Part shown: positions 23,271 to 35,035 of the stretch, in pieces | How positions within the stretch are numbered: position 1 is the first letter of the stretch | Layout of the letters: each line of letters begins with the position of its first letter | NCBI GenBank assembly: GCA_900239685.1 | Contig: OENT01000136.1 | Coordinates: 124,001-188,000 of the forward strand | Length of the DNA stretch: 64,000 nucleotides | Source of the DNA: Rotaria macrura | Taxonomy: Eukaryota > Rotifera > Eurotatoria > Philodinida > Philodinidae | Direction of reading: 5' to 3' | Program-made: the position numbers and the translations under genes | Notes under the pieces: model-generated | The model's database searches: none | Told to the model about the DNA's origin: nothing | Seen by the model: only the letters and a program-made list of their open reading frames with translations

Positions 23271-23585
23271 ATGACTGAATATTATCCAAGAACTCCTTCA
23301 CCCTCAGCAAGAGCTAAAGATGGAAATTTTTATACAAAATTACAAGTACAGTATGGTGGAGATGTTCAAGAAATTGTTCTAAAAACGGAAGATGAACCAA
23401 CGTGTGGTGATTTAGCTAAATTATTACAACGTACGTATCGTATATCCATCGAAAATCAATTGATTTATTATCGTGGTCAACGACTTCATCATCGTCATGT
23501 ATCAAATTATAGACGTGCTCTTGCAGAATATGGAATTTTTTCAGGAAATTTAATTAAACTAGTTGGCAAACGTGGATTACTTTAA
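23271..23585 (+). CDS. Small ubiquitin-like domain protein
   Basis: A single-exon 104-residue protein. After a short Ser/Pro/Arg leader (residues 1-18), residues about 20-102 fit a ubiquitin-like fold: beta hairpin TKLQVQYGGDVQEIVLKTED, helix CGDLAKLLQRTYRI, then NQLIYYRGQRLHHRHVSNY and LAEYGIFSGNLIKLVGKRG. The L-I-Y-x-G-x-x-L and YGI-x-x-G-x-x-I-x-L-V-G-K patterns resemble the ubiquitin-like domain of BAG1-type cochaperones, but no BAG domain follows. There is no C-terminal di-Gly, so it is not expected to be conjugated. The start ATG follows an A/T-rich leader without upstream in-frame candidates. Exact family unassigned. Confidence 0.65.
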   Translation: MTEYYPRTPSPSARAKDGNFYTKLQVQYGGDVQEIVLKTEDEPTCGDLAKLLQRTYRISIENQLIYYRGQRLHHRHVSNYRRALAEYGIFSGNLIKLVGKRGLL

Positions 23586-23791
23586 CCAATCGAATCTGGT
23601 TTTTTATTTTAACAGAGAAAAAAAAATTTTTCAAACTTTTTTTGTGTGTGGAATGTAAATTAGAAACAAAAAAAATATGGAAGACGATGACTAAATGATA
23701 TGCTGTCAACAAACATAATATCTTGTGTGGATAGAACATTCTTCAATAGGGAAATATTCTAAAGCGAACAAATGACCACAATGGGGAATTT

Positions 23792-24595
23792 TTACGTTGG
23801 ATCACAATGTAGTAAACGTATAATGGACGGATCAGATTTAGCTCCTATGAAAAAAGTTGAAAAATAAAAATTTGATTGTAATTGAAACGAGTAAACCTTG
23901 CCTTTTACAAATTCTTCGCGGGTTAATTTTCCATCATGATCACTATCAAACGAATCGAAAATCTGAAAGAAAAATTAGAATCAAAATAGATTGTCGTCTA
24001 TGAAAGAAAAATCAAATTTACTTTATCGGTTCTTTTTTCAGGTGTTGATTCATCGTCAGGCATTTTACAAGCTGAACCAACCATTTGATAAATTGCCTAA
24101 AAGACAGTAAGACATTCAATTGCAAGTCTTTTGTCTGTTCTATTTTTAAGTTACTGTAATGATTTCCAGCATTTCGTCTCGCGTAATAAATCCATCTCCA
24201 TTTTTATCGTAAAGACCAAATGCCCAATTAAGTTTATCTTCTAAACTTCCTTTAGCTGTAATACTAAGTGCCGTAAGAAATTCTCGGAATGATATTCGTT
24301 GATTACGATCAGCATCGAAACGTCGAAAAACGTGTTCAGCAAAAGCTGAAGAGTCACCAGTAGGAAAAAATTGTGCATAGATTTTTTTGAATTCATCCGG
24401 TGTTAATTGCCCACTTGGACAATCTTTATGAAAGCATTTGTACCAATCTTCTATAATATAAAATTGAATCATTTTTCATAATTATTAGAAACAAACTATT
24501 TCCCACTTACGAATTTCAGAATCACTAAATGTTGTCATATGACGAAAATAGTCTAAATCAGCTTGTCGAAGTTTACCGGGAGGTTTATTTCCCAT
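23792..24595 (-). CDS. Neuronal calcium sensor, hippocalcin/neurocalcin type
   Basis: A myristoyl-switch EF-hand calcium sensor. Five exons: 24595-24511, 24450-24155, 24096-24022, 23962-23902, 23844-23792; 189 residues, the normal family length. The N-terminus [16 protein letters not shown] offers Gly2 for myristoylation. EF1 is the usual inactive CPSG hand (residues 34-45). EF2 loop 74-85 ([12 protein letters not shown]) has Gln where Gly is usual at position 6. EF3 110-121 ([12 protein letters not shown]) and EF4 158-169 ([12 protein letters not shown]) are canonical. The C-terminus [16 protein letters not shown] points to hippocalcin/neurocalcin/VILIP rather than NCS-1. The last intron appears to be GC-AG: only G/GCAAGG at 23902 keeps the VKG-AKSD frame. 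Divergent to the NDUFS5-like gene. Confidence 0.93.
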
Positions 24596-25344
24596 TAGAG
24601 TAAGTTACAAATAAATATAAGAACAAAAAGAAAAAAATATCATTCACTTAACCACACTATCGAAGTCACTTATATCTAATTCAAAATGCACGAGTATAAA
24701 TATAAATGTCAAGACTTATAACGAGCAAATAAATAATCGAACACACTAAAAGAATATAAAGGCAGACAGAGTGTGGCTTAAAGAGTCCTCTGTCATGTCG
24801 TTCTATTGGTTGTTTCTACAATCCTATCAAAATCGTACTTGTTTTGTTCTTCTTCTACTGGTTTATCGAACTATTAATTGTGTTTTATGTTGTAAATGCG
24901 TATCCTAAGGAATACAGCTTTCAGGATCCTAGTTTACTAACCTTCATTAAAAAGAAATAGAATTCCACTTAATAAAATCGATCATATTCACGTTTTCATT
25001 ATAGTTAACTATCAACGAATACAACATTTCATTGAAATTAAAGTTACAAAAAATAAGAACACACTCCGTTGAGATCCACGTTTTTTTCGATATTTTATAC
25101 TTCATAAACAAAAATTCAAACCATGACATCTAGGCTTCATAGGATCTATCTTTAGAAAGTAACTCATTTTTTTGTTTTAAACCATTTGACATTAGTTTTC
25201 AGCAAAAGATTTCAGTAATTGAGATGAAGAACGTGATTCACAACTTGTGAATCACAAGTGATGAATGAATACAAGCTTTCAACTCCTAAAAGTCTAGTAT
25301 GAATATATAGTTTTTATGAATTTTTTTTGAAGATATTTGTTAAC
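24596..25344. promoter_or_regulatory. Divergent intergenic region, calcium sensor / NDUFS5-like
   Basis: 749 bp between two starts; should contain both promoters. Holds the near-perfect palindrome listed separately. Confidence 0.4.
25233..25255. promoter_or_regulatory. 23-bp palindrome upstream of the NDUFS5-like gene
   Basis: Half-site GTGATTCACAA, one spacer base C, then its exact complement TTGTGAATCAC. It is centred 101 bp upstream of the NDUFS5-like ATG, where a dimeric factor could bind. Function is inferred from symmetry and position only. Confidence 0.5.
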
Positions 25345-26150
25345 ATGGTCGAAGATACGAAAGTAGATGGGAAGAACGAGTCGAAAGCTCCTCTTCTCAC
25401 TGCTAATCTATCATATTCAACACGTCCATATGTGACACAAATGCCGGCATTGATGCGTATCATTGGTCACTATACTGATGCCGGTCGACCTATGCCGAAA
25501 TCTGGTTCAGCCGAAGCTGAAGCAGCTGTACGAACTCAAGTAGAAGATGAACATGAACAGGCACTTGCTTATAATAAAGATGTTCAACCAATAGAACGTA
25601 TCAATCCATTTGTTCGTTGGCATAGACGATGGTATCATAGTAAAATTGTTGAACCAACACCAACTGTTGGTATTGTTTATTCACCATTTAATATGGCTCT
25701 TGAACCTTGGGCTATGGGTTTGGGTGACATGGGATGTGCTAAAGTATTTAAACAGTACAGAATGTGTACACATATGGTAAGCAATTCTAAAACTGATTTT
25801 TATTTTTAAGCACTATGAAAAAGATATTTTCGATTTATTAGATGCCGAGCACTCACCGATCTTTGTGCGAAGATGAAAAAGAAGATGTGAAAGAATGCAT
25901 GCATGCACAAAAACGAGTAAATAACAAATAAAAAAGTATATTTTAATAAATAATTGTATTTGCTTTTCGTTAGATTCTTCGTCATCAATACATGTATCAA
26001 CATCGGTAAGATAAACTTTGATGTGGTTCTTTTACAATTGTTTAACATAAATCTTTCATTTTATTTCATAGTGTTAAGAAAAATTTACCTTTTCCAGAAG
26101 ATCCTCTTATCGATGGTTACAATTGGCCTTCATTTAAATATCTGAACTAA
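25345..26150 (+). CDS. NDUFS5: Mitochondrial complex I subunit NDUFS5-like, twin CX9C protein
   Basis: NDUFS5 is an accessory subunit of NADH:ubiquinone oxidoreductase, oxidised by the Mia40 pathway in the intermembrane space. Four exons: 25345-25776, 25842-25916, 25974-26005, 26072-26150; 205 residues. The twin CX9C pair is C131/C141 (CAKVFKQYRMC) and C153/C163 (CEDEKEDVKEC), followed by the R-rich HAQKRILRHQYMYQHR helix and a PFPEDPLIDGYNWP tail. Cys spacing and the EDxxEC motif match NDUFS5. The protein is about twice the human length (106) because of an N-terminal part of some 110 residues (MVEDTKVDGKNESKAPLL...) that I do not recognise. An alternative is another CHCH-family subunit. Confidence 0.75.
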
Positions 26151-26304
26151 ACGACTCATCTTTTGCTTCCATTCTCACTGGCTATCCTGAATTTGTAATT
26201 TAGTTTTTGTTTCGGTTTTCTTCTTCCCCATCAAATAAACAACAGCTACCCCCCTTGCATTGAAATGATATTACAAAAAATGTCATTTTATTTTAGATAG
26301 CATA

Positions 26305-27283
26305 ATGGCATCATTCATGCTTAGACGTGTATTTCAACGTGGTTTTAGTCGAACAAATTTTCAACATGCCGCTCAACAGAAAATTATTCAAGAAGACGGT
26401 AAATTAAATTCAAAAAAAGGAAAATAAATTTCCAGTTTTTTCATTCTGTTGATGAACTCAATAGATTTAATATCATCAAAAAAACATATTAATACTCCGG
26501 CTGTCATTGATGATCCTCTTCAAAATGATGATTACTTCAATGTGCGTTCGATGGTTACACTTGAAGATCTTTTCAAGTAGGTACGTTTGTAGATATTTAT
26601 ATGTAAAAGATAAACAAACTAATATGATACTGTCTTGAAGACAAACTCTCATTACCTGTCGTTCTCCTATTTTTTGATATTTATCATAATTATCTATTCG
26701 ATTTGATTTGGTATATATTAATAGAAATCGTGCTCATTATGGACATGTAACTGGAATGCGAAGTGCATGGATGTCTCAATATATATATGGTCATCGTTTG
26801 GGTATTGATATTATTGATTTAGATAAAACATTACCGATGTTGCATTCGGCATTAAATTTTCTTGCTCATATTGCGTATCGTCAAGGTATTATTTTGTTTC
26901 TTACACGTTATCCAGCACATGTACCGATAGTGGAACGTGCTGCACGTGATTGTGGTGAATATGCACATTGTCGAAAATGGGATTATCCATTTACAAATAC
27001 TCAGGAACTTTTCGGATATGATATACGTTTGCCTGACGTGTGCATATTTACTCACACATTAGCACCTCCAAATCAACTTCATCCAGCTATTAGTGATTCA
27101 AATAAATTATTGATTCCAACTGTAGCTTTGTGTGATACAGATAGTAATCCAAATATAATAACGTATCCTATACCAAGCAATGATGATACACCAAAATTAA
27201 TTGAATTTTATTTGACACTATTTCAACAAGCTGTTATGGCTGGAAAAGAAAAGCGACGAGAAAAAGATTCATTGAATCAATAA
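26305..27283 (+). CDS. MRPS2: Mitochondrial small ribosomal subunit protein uS2m
   Basis: Structural protein of the mitochondrial 28S subunit. Three exons: 26305-26398, 26465-26576, 26725-27283; 254 residues. The N-terminus MASFMLRRVFQRGFSRTNF is a basic, amphipathic mitochondrial presequence. The uS2 core starts at YFNVRSMVTLEDLFKNRAHY and continues GHVTGMRSAWMSQYIYGHR and LGIDIIDLDKTLPMLHSALN. Later come GIILFLTRY and RLPDVCIFTHT with LLIPTVALCDTDSNP and ITYPIPSNDDT, the hallmark uS2 end where partition and nucleotide-like loops sit. Length and motifs match animal MRPS2. Same strand as the NDUFS5-like gene, 154 bp downstream of its stop. Confidence 0.95.
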
Positions 27284-30200
27284 AATTTACAAACGAAATG
27301 TTTCATATTTGTTGTTTATTCGAAAAATATAAAAATCAACTAACAATTAAAATTAGATCGATCAACACACATCCGATGTTGAAATTGTATGATTAGTGTG
27401 AAATCTGAATTTCTCTAACATTTCTATCAAGATTTAAATTAAAAAATATACAGTGTATCAGATACGAACAGTGTCGGATTTTAGATTCGATCACTTAAAA
27501 TAAATAGATTAGATTTTACTGTTCATATGGGAAAAAGAAACTCTTTGAAAAGAAGATTTAAAAATATATCTCGAGAGCAATTTTCATCTTTTCACATTAT
27601 TCGGATGTGACATTAGTCGTTGCACGATTTTTTTATTTTAGTGGACACCACGACATATGATCTAGTTTTCTTAAATATTCAAACATTTCTGTTGCACTTT
27701 TCAAATATCTTTAAGTTTGAGTTTTCTAGTATTACTACATCTACGTTGATTAGATTTCCCAGAAAAGATCATTTTTACATAGAATACTCTTGAGAACTTT
27801 GTGCTCGTTCATTTTAACATGATCAATTATTGCATTCGAATGAAGATGTTATAAAAGATTTATGTAAAACTAAGCTATACGAATGGTATCCGAAGTATGG
27901 ATGCTTCTTATCATTCTGTATTGTAAAAAATGGTTTGGACATTGTTTAGATAAGCAAGATGATTTGTTATGAACCATGGTTTCTAGTTTTTTTTCAAAAG
28001 GATTCATTTGAATGTGATATTCATCGCATTGTTTTCTGATAAACTAAAACAGATAGCTCAGCTAGAATTATGAAAAATAAATTTCAGGAACGATTAGATG
28101 GTTGGTGCAAAAGAACGAGTGGTTAACAGTCGTAAGTATGCCAGCCAAAAATGAAAATATGAACAGAAAAAAATATCGTGAAGCAAAATATGAAAAATAT
28201 CTCACTGAAAGTCTAAATATACATGAAACACTGCAAGAGTTTTTACCCTCGAAACTTGGAGAAACATTCAAAGATCGGTTTTAGTGTTTTAGTTCGGAGT
28301 GGCACTCCAAATAAGCGATGCATTATCGAATTATGGGATCGTCTTCTACGGAATCGAAAATAAATTCTTCTCAGATATGCTGTTTTAGATTTATCTTATT
28401 GAAAACAATGGATATTTCAATGTTCAAAACAGTAAAGAATCACACAAGATGAGATTTTGAGAATATAATCAGTTTGGGTGTGGATCTGTATCTTTTACGT
28501 ACTACGATCTATACCGATTCAGAGACCTCAATCACCCTGTCTTTTGAAGAAATTTCTCTTAAAATGATATAAAAACTCGTGAACCTAGTTTTGGATAAAG
28601 TTACGGCAGAAATCCGATGTCGACAGAAGTGTTTGTTACAATCAACTGCCATTACTGCAGGTGTGAAGTATCCTGGCATGAAATGTGACTTGGTTTCTAG
28701 ATAAATAGCTTGAAATATGAGAAATTGTACGTATAAATAAGTTTGAGTCATCACAAAGCACACTTTTGTGTTCTAGAAATATTGACTCTTTTACCAAGAA
28801 AATTTTCCTCTTATTATTTATTCAGTGTAGATTTAATTGTACACCAAAAGTTGATCGGTACAGAAAACTCGGTTTCCAAATTTTCCTTTGAGATGAGAAA
28901 GAAGTTTAAATATACGAAATAATTAAAAATAATGATTTTATCGTTTTGAAGTTATGAAATTAGTAGATCAATGATGATAGTAGAAAGCCTAATCTGCATT
29001 TAATAAAAGACGTTTTCTGATCTTTAAACAGTGCCGATGAATAAGAGATGGACAATATTGTGTTTCATGATAAAATGATTTCAGTTATAAGTCAACAGCA
29101 GATAAATCTGGATTCAACTAAAAAGATAATTAAATTTAAAGTGTAACTCTACATATGCCTAGTGGTACATACTAACAAAGAACTATTCCAGTACCTTGAA
29201 ATGTTCATTTGAAAAGAAGAATAATTGATCAAATAAACACGCAAACTAGGCTTAAAGGTACGATGCAATTTCTTTCAATAAAATTTATATAAAGATTAGA
29301 TTCAAATTAACTTAGATTTTACGAGCAGTTTCCATTGAAAACATGACTAGCAACAACAAGCGAAGAATAAATCTATTTTCCATGTGTTTACTTGATTAAT
29401 ATTCTTTCTAACATAACATTTGTCTTCAAGAGCAATCTTTAGTCATTTTTTGACAGGAACATAAAAAGCAAATCTTAGTTTAGTTGTTTTTTTCCTACTA
29501 ATGAAAGATAGATATATGACGGAATCGTGAGAATAAAGTAAAAATCGAACAGCAAATTGCCCAAGAATAGTGTATTTAGTTGAAAAACGATTGAAAGGAA
29601 TGTGAACGGTAATCTTGTCTACATTTGCAACAACCCACAATCCGAAAAGCTCACTAATACGTGTCCTTGTCAAGTCAATCAGTTCAATGAAGATTTGAAA
29701 CACGCCGATTGAGTACCATGAGGTGGAGACTTTTGAGAAATGGTTTCAAAACGAAATTCTTAGATACGTAGATTATCATCGTAAGGTTGAGTTGGAAAAC
29801 ATCGAATATTCAAATATCGAAGAGAAAAATCTTACAAAATAAATGCCAAAAAAGAACCTCGCAGGTTCAAAATATCGGTAGGGTAAAATCTCGAAGATGT
29901 AAGATATCGAATGATCTCATTGAAAATTTTTCAAAATTGCATGTTTTGTTAGCTTACTCTGTTTAAAGAAAGAACATATGATAGTTTGTGCTATGGCTGA
30001 GTCCAGAATGGGATGCGTTACCTGTGATAGGCAGTTTCTAACAGAAGAAATATCGTCGTATATAAATGTGGTCTATAAAAATTACTTGACATTAGGTAAG
30101 ACGAGTGCTGTTTGATAACGAACATGATTACGAGATGATTCTGTAAAATTATGAGAACAACGAACAATATGAAATAGAGATGTAATATACTATATAGCTT

Positions 30201-33200
30201 CTTTTAATCATAAACGAATCGTTAGAGAAAAATTAGTATAAGCAAAATTTTATTGTAGTTTATTCCTAAAAGAATTTCTTCTTCTAGTATTCTTTATTTT
30301 AACTAAACTTTTGAACATTAGGTATTGTATCTTATTTGGTGATGATAAATGGTTCTTATGGTTACATTGGATTTGATTTGAGTTGATCATTAGATTCATC
30401 CTGGGCACTAGCACGGTATATTCACTTCTGACAAGTCCAATATTTTACCTTCACAGTCGTGTTCTTCGTCTGATAAAGGGTTGTCATGATACACGTAAAC
30501 AGGTTGTTCCTTGCTGTTTGTATGCGAAGGGACACTATTTTTTTATTATGCAGTAATAAGGCTGTGATCTACGATCCTTACAGCACTTTTTTTAGCGAAG
30601 GAACACTTGTTGACATGAGACAATGAATATTTAAAATAAACATTGTTTTACCCAAACGAATGATGCGATAATGAAATACGTGTCTATAAAGAAATAATTA
30701 TGACCAATTAAGCAATAAGAGAAACGTTAGACCAGTAAAAATAGAGAATAGGCAAAGCACTAGCAAAAGAAAGAAAACTAATATCTATTTCAAATTAAAA
30801 GAGGAACGAGTTGTTTTAGAATCATTTTTGATAGGAACCAACTAGACATGATCTATTTTCACCGTTTGAAAAAGAGGCTAAAACTTACTTTCATCGAATC
30901 ATAAATACGAAAATTTTCTAGAAACTTTTCTTGGTGCCATCTGAGAAATTTCGTGAAAAATAAAGGTTTTCTTTGATTTAGAAAGTGACTTTTTCTTCAA
31001 AACATCAGATACCAAGTGAATTTTTCTCAGAAAGTCTGTTGAAAATAGACATTAAAATGTTAATAACTCGTGAATGACTAACTATCTTAACACCAAATAT
31101 ATATGTATATATATTTGGACTGAAATTAAAAATTCTGATGCATGAAGGAATATTCAAACTGCAAGATTTTGACAGTACCTTATATTGCCAGCTATAGATA
31201 CTTTGTAGCAGAACTTGAGAAAAGGTTGTCGAAGAAATCTCTTATAGACGATTCGTTACAGTTTTGTTGCTTCGTTCAAACGATCACAACTGCACGTGTC
31301 TATCCAATTCCAATGAAAAACTATTTACAAAGATACTCAGCCTTCTTTCAATTAGAAATGGACATTACTTTCATGCATGCGTGTACGAAAGAATTTTTCA
31401 GCAATAGCGTGAGAAAACTAATAGATTATCTGTGTGAGTCGTATTTTTGTTTTAGTACAAAATTATAATTTCTAGACATTCCGACTCTATATTTTGCTAC
31501 TTAATTCTATTGTATTGCACAAATGAAAATTCAGTTGTGACATAACGTTAAAACATGTTTAATCGATAACTGTATTTCAATCGATCTGATTATCCATTAC
31601 GCTAGTTTAAATACTTCATCTCCTTTCGTTAATTTAAGAATGGCATCCGTAGTCACTCTCTCTTTATTAGTTTCTCATACATTTTAGCTAGAAATGAGCT
31701 GCATTGTGATTCACGTATTTTGTTTGGATAAAAATGGCGCATTTTTTGCGTTACATCAATCACTTAAGTGGAATATACAAAACTATGCTTAGGGTGTACA
31801 CCGTCTTATAATTCTCTTTGACTCTGATGAATTTAATAACATGGAATTAATGCTGCCTTTCATCAACTACCAACAGCTGGCTCATTCCAACTTCTCAAAA
31901 AATAGAATGGCGCTCATGCTCCATTCAACTTTAAATTCAGTTTAATATATTTTTTGTGAAACACGACCTGAAAGGAGTGTTGAAGTGTTTAGGGTAGAAA
32001 TGTGAACCCCCCCCCCCCCACAGACCGTTACCGACAGGCAATTTACCCATCACAGACCGTTACCGACAGGTGATTCCCCCACCACAGAGCGGTGATTCCC
32101 CCGTCACAGACAGATGGTTCCACCATCACAGACCGGTACGGATAGGTGGTTTCACGACCACAGACCGTTACCAAGAGGATTGAAGACCGTCGCACAAGTG
32201 ATAGACGGCCCCCAATGGCGTCACGGAACGTCATCGATCTATGGTACAGGATTACTGAATATATGTCACCAATTTCTGATGAGAGTAAATTAGCTCCTTC
32301 TTTATTCCAGATCTAGTAGGTCAGTGAGAAATCATGAGTAATTGCCTAGCAGGGCTCATGAAAGAAAGCAAGATTTCTGTCACTGATAAAAACAATTACA
32401 TCGTGTTTCACATTTTTAATCCCGTAAGGGATTGCGCTAACAGGTTTTTCATTTACAAGCAATAAATGTCCAGTACTCTTACAATATTTGTTATTGTTTC
32501 TCTAGTACCGCCGGGAAGAATAATCAAGAGAATGCTGACTCTAAGTGTCTGTTTTGTCTCGTATCTCTTTCATGTTGCTATGATAAACATTGATACAATA
32601 AAATTTTCTGTCACAAATAAACTTGTTTGAGATATACTGCTATATGAGTAATTGAAGTGCTGTATCATCAAGTCCACTGACTGCACGCAGTGCAGGTAGA
32701 GCCGACTTATTGTTTCCAGATAGGTTAGTTGCCATAATAAATTCTTCTTCTTCTTTATCAATCTTCTCCTCGGCACAGGAGTCATGATTCAAGTCACTCA
32801 CTCGCTCTCAGTACGTGAATATCATTGTCAATGGAAAAAAGCTTCTCATTATCCTAAGAACCTGACGAGTACACGTTTGAAGTCGATTTTTTTGAAATTT
32901 GGTAGCCATCGGGAGATATAAGATATGCGGAAAACAATAATTAACAGTTAATTATTTCTATATGCGGCAATTCCTAATTCAGATTCATTATATCTCGCTT
33001 GTGCGTTGAGTCATTATAGCTGAATGCTTCTGATATTCATTATGAATTTGTCCTTGGGAGAACTGTAAGATTTTGAAATAGCAGATGCCATTCAAGATTA
33101 TATTCTAGTATCTTGGAGACTCGTGGTGCCAGCAGACTTCTCTGTTTGGCCTTGGGTTGGGTGGAACTCTAGTTCTTTGGCTCCATCTATGCATGCAGTT

Positions 33201-33603
33201 GAGAGATTGAAAACAAGAACTACGAGTAAATATGTGCACCTGTGACTCACCAGCCTCAAGATGCTTCAAAATATTTTACGACGTGCGAAGTCAATCGATT
33301 AAAATCTGTTTTCATGTAAGTGACTCGTATCAAAGATACGATCAGAGAACGAAATTAATATATTATTTATCTCTAATTTATATATTTTTACTTACCCCAC
33401 CACATTATTGAAAAACAACATTTAATAACCCAATTGAATTCATTTGTCATTCTTCTCTTGTAGTGAAAATCATACTTAGCAAGGTAGTTAATTTTCTGCT
33501 TCATAGGTAATTTTATATCGAATTTCTAAAACCACCATGCCAATAGTTTTTCAGACAACAAATATTAATTCTTTTGCGTTGGTATCAATCATCGTTGTTA
33601 ACA
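27284..33603. other. Gene-poor 6.3-kb stretch
   Basis: No recognisable gene. Contains an AT palindrome-like run at about 31091-31116 and a GC-rich minisatellite at 32007-32190. The longest ATG frame (31142-31468, 108 residues) has no family features. Confidence 0.5.
32007..32190. repeat. GC-rich minisatellite with alternating 32- and 22-bp units
   Basis: Starts with a run of 13 C. The motif CACAGACCGTTACCGACAGG recurs, with CACAG at 32019, 32051, 32083, 32105, 32127 and 32159: spacings 32, 32, 22, 22, 32. The 22-bp units lack an internal 10 bp. It stands out sharply from the AT-rich surroundings. Confidence 0.85.
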
Positions 33604-34380
33604 ATGAATCACACTACCACTCGTGCAGAATGTTCTGTTACTGAAGATGGGCGGGATAAACCGAATCATCTGATTATTTGGTTAGATAAATTCATCGGAG
33701 AAGCTACTGAATATTTTCTTTTAAAGCATGCTTTCTTCATGACAACAGACCCGACTACTGGTTATGCAGAAAATCTGGGAGAAAAAGATATCAACCATAG
33801 TATTGTGTCAAATGAAAACATACCAGTTAGAATTAATGATATTCAATTAATGCTCCGCGCTGTCGACACCGTGGAGAGTTGTTTCGAAGTTATCGAGAAA
33901 AACCTGGATAAACGTCTCTTTATCATTACGTCAGGATCAAAAGGAAAATTTCTTCTACCTGCGCTCAAGACATATTTGTCAGAGACGATCAAGCAGAATT
34001 ATCCGATCTATATCTTTTGCAGCAACATGATTATGAGACAAGTGAAGGCTGTACAACCATCAAACGACTGGGCAATGGATTTTGAAGACGAAGTTATTAT
34101 GCTCAATCATGAAGAAGAACTCTTGGCTCGCATCGTACTAGATATTGCTGATTATTTCTTTAATGAAGGAAATCAACTTCATCAAGCTAAAAAACTCAAA
34201 AATGCACTTCAACGTTATAATTGGACCTACCGTTTACTAGAAAGATACGAAAAACTTAATCCAAGATTATTCATGACCGATAGAAAGAATCAAATAAATC
34301 AACTCATTGACAAGATTGAACATGAACTCAGTGGACAGGACGACGATGAAGATGTTCAAGGCAGCGAACCATGCAGTTAG
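33604..34380 (+). CDS. Bdelloid-type conserved protein of unknown function
   Basis: A single-exon 258-residue frame. I recall this architecture from many bdelloid rotifer proteins, but it has no named function. An N-terminal domain has NHLIIWLDKFIGEATEYFLL and TTDPTTGYAE. It is followed by a Rossmann-like core with LDKRLFIITSGSKGKFLLPAL and YPIYIFCSNM, then SNDWAMDFEDEVIMLNHEEE and LLARIVLDIADYFFNEGNQL. The helical C-terminal part (AKKLKNALQRYNWTYRLLERYEKLNPR) looks TPR-like, and the tail is acidic. The start is placed at the ATG at 33604. A pyrimidine-rich CAG at 33553-33554 could be a 5' UTR acceptor. In related proteins this unit is often joined to TPRs or other effector domains; here nothing follows. 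Confidence 0.6.
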   Translation: MNHTTTRAECSVTEDGRDKPNHLIIWLDKFIGEATEYFLLKHAFFMTTDPTTGYAENLGEKDINHSIVSNENIPVRINDIQLMLRAVDTVESCFEVIEKNLDKRLFIITSGSKGKFLLPALKTYLSETIKQNYPIYIFCSNMIMRQVKAVQPSNDWAMDFEDEVIMLNHEEELLARIVLDIADYFFNEGNQLHQAKKLKNALQRYNWTYRLLERYEKLNPRLFMTDRKNQINQLIDKIEHELSGQDDDEDVQGSEPCS

Positions 34381-34906
34381 AATTTGCTTATCGACATGAC
34401 TATCTCTATGCAGCTTCTTCTATTTATTTAAAGAAAATTTTTCAACTACTTTAATCGGTTTTGTAGTATGATATCGAAATAAAGATTGCTTATTTTCAAT
34501 TAATAGACAAGAAAAGTTAAAATCTGAATACAAATTGGTAGAAAAATGTATTTTTCATCTAATTCATATATTGATGCGAATTAGTTTCAACTTTACAATC
34601 ATCATTTTTGGCTGGATAAATAGTTTAAGAAGTAGTGAGGACGTGATAAGTGGGGTTGTGACTATGAGAGACGTTCCCATATTCAAACCGTTTCGAATTT
34701 ATATTGTTAATACCATGTACGAAGTTCTTAATATCAAGTAATTAGAAAAATGTATGGATCACACGGCCCTTCAGGTGACGGGGGTAGTTTGCACCCCCAC
34801 GTCCCGATCCTGAAACGAAAAGTGAATAACATGGTGAGCAGCTTTTCGCTGTGGTCGTTCTCCAAATCCAGAGTGAAAATTCTAAATTTTAGAGTAGACA
34901 AACACA
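34381..34906. other. Short intergenic stretch with a GC-rich hairpin
   Basis: 526 bp. At about 34778-34802 a small stem GGGGGT/ACCCCC with a short loop sits in a GC-richer patch just before the transposon. Confidence 0.4.
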
Positions 34907-34908
34907 TA

Positions 34909-35006
34909 CAGGGTGTCGCAAAAGTCATCTACCAAAAAGAAAATTGAATATCTCAGTCATTTTTTAAAGAAACCCATAAAATCGTTTTTTGTTCGAAAGA
35001 GAAATG
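34909..35006 (+). repeat. Left terminal inverted repeat
   Basis: About 98 bp, from CAGGGTGTCGCAAAAG to GAAAGAGAAATG. Matches the complement of 36046-36143 with about two mismatches, in the T-rich part. Confidence 0.9.
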
Positions 35007-35035
35007 TTCTAAGTTTTATTTGATATAAAAGAGTC

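Noticed and set aside
31091-31116. AT-rich near-palindrome CCAAATATATAT/TATATATTTGG
   Set aside because: Simple AT alternation; symmetric by composition, no evidence of function.
31142-31468. 108-codon ATG frame in the gene desert
   Set aside because: No recognisable motif; expected by chance in 6 kb of sequence.
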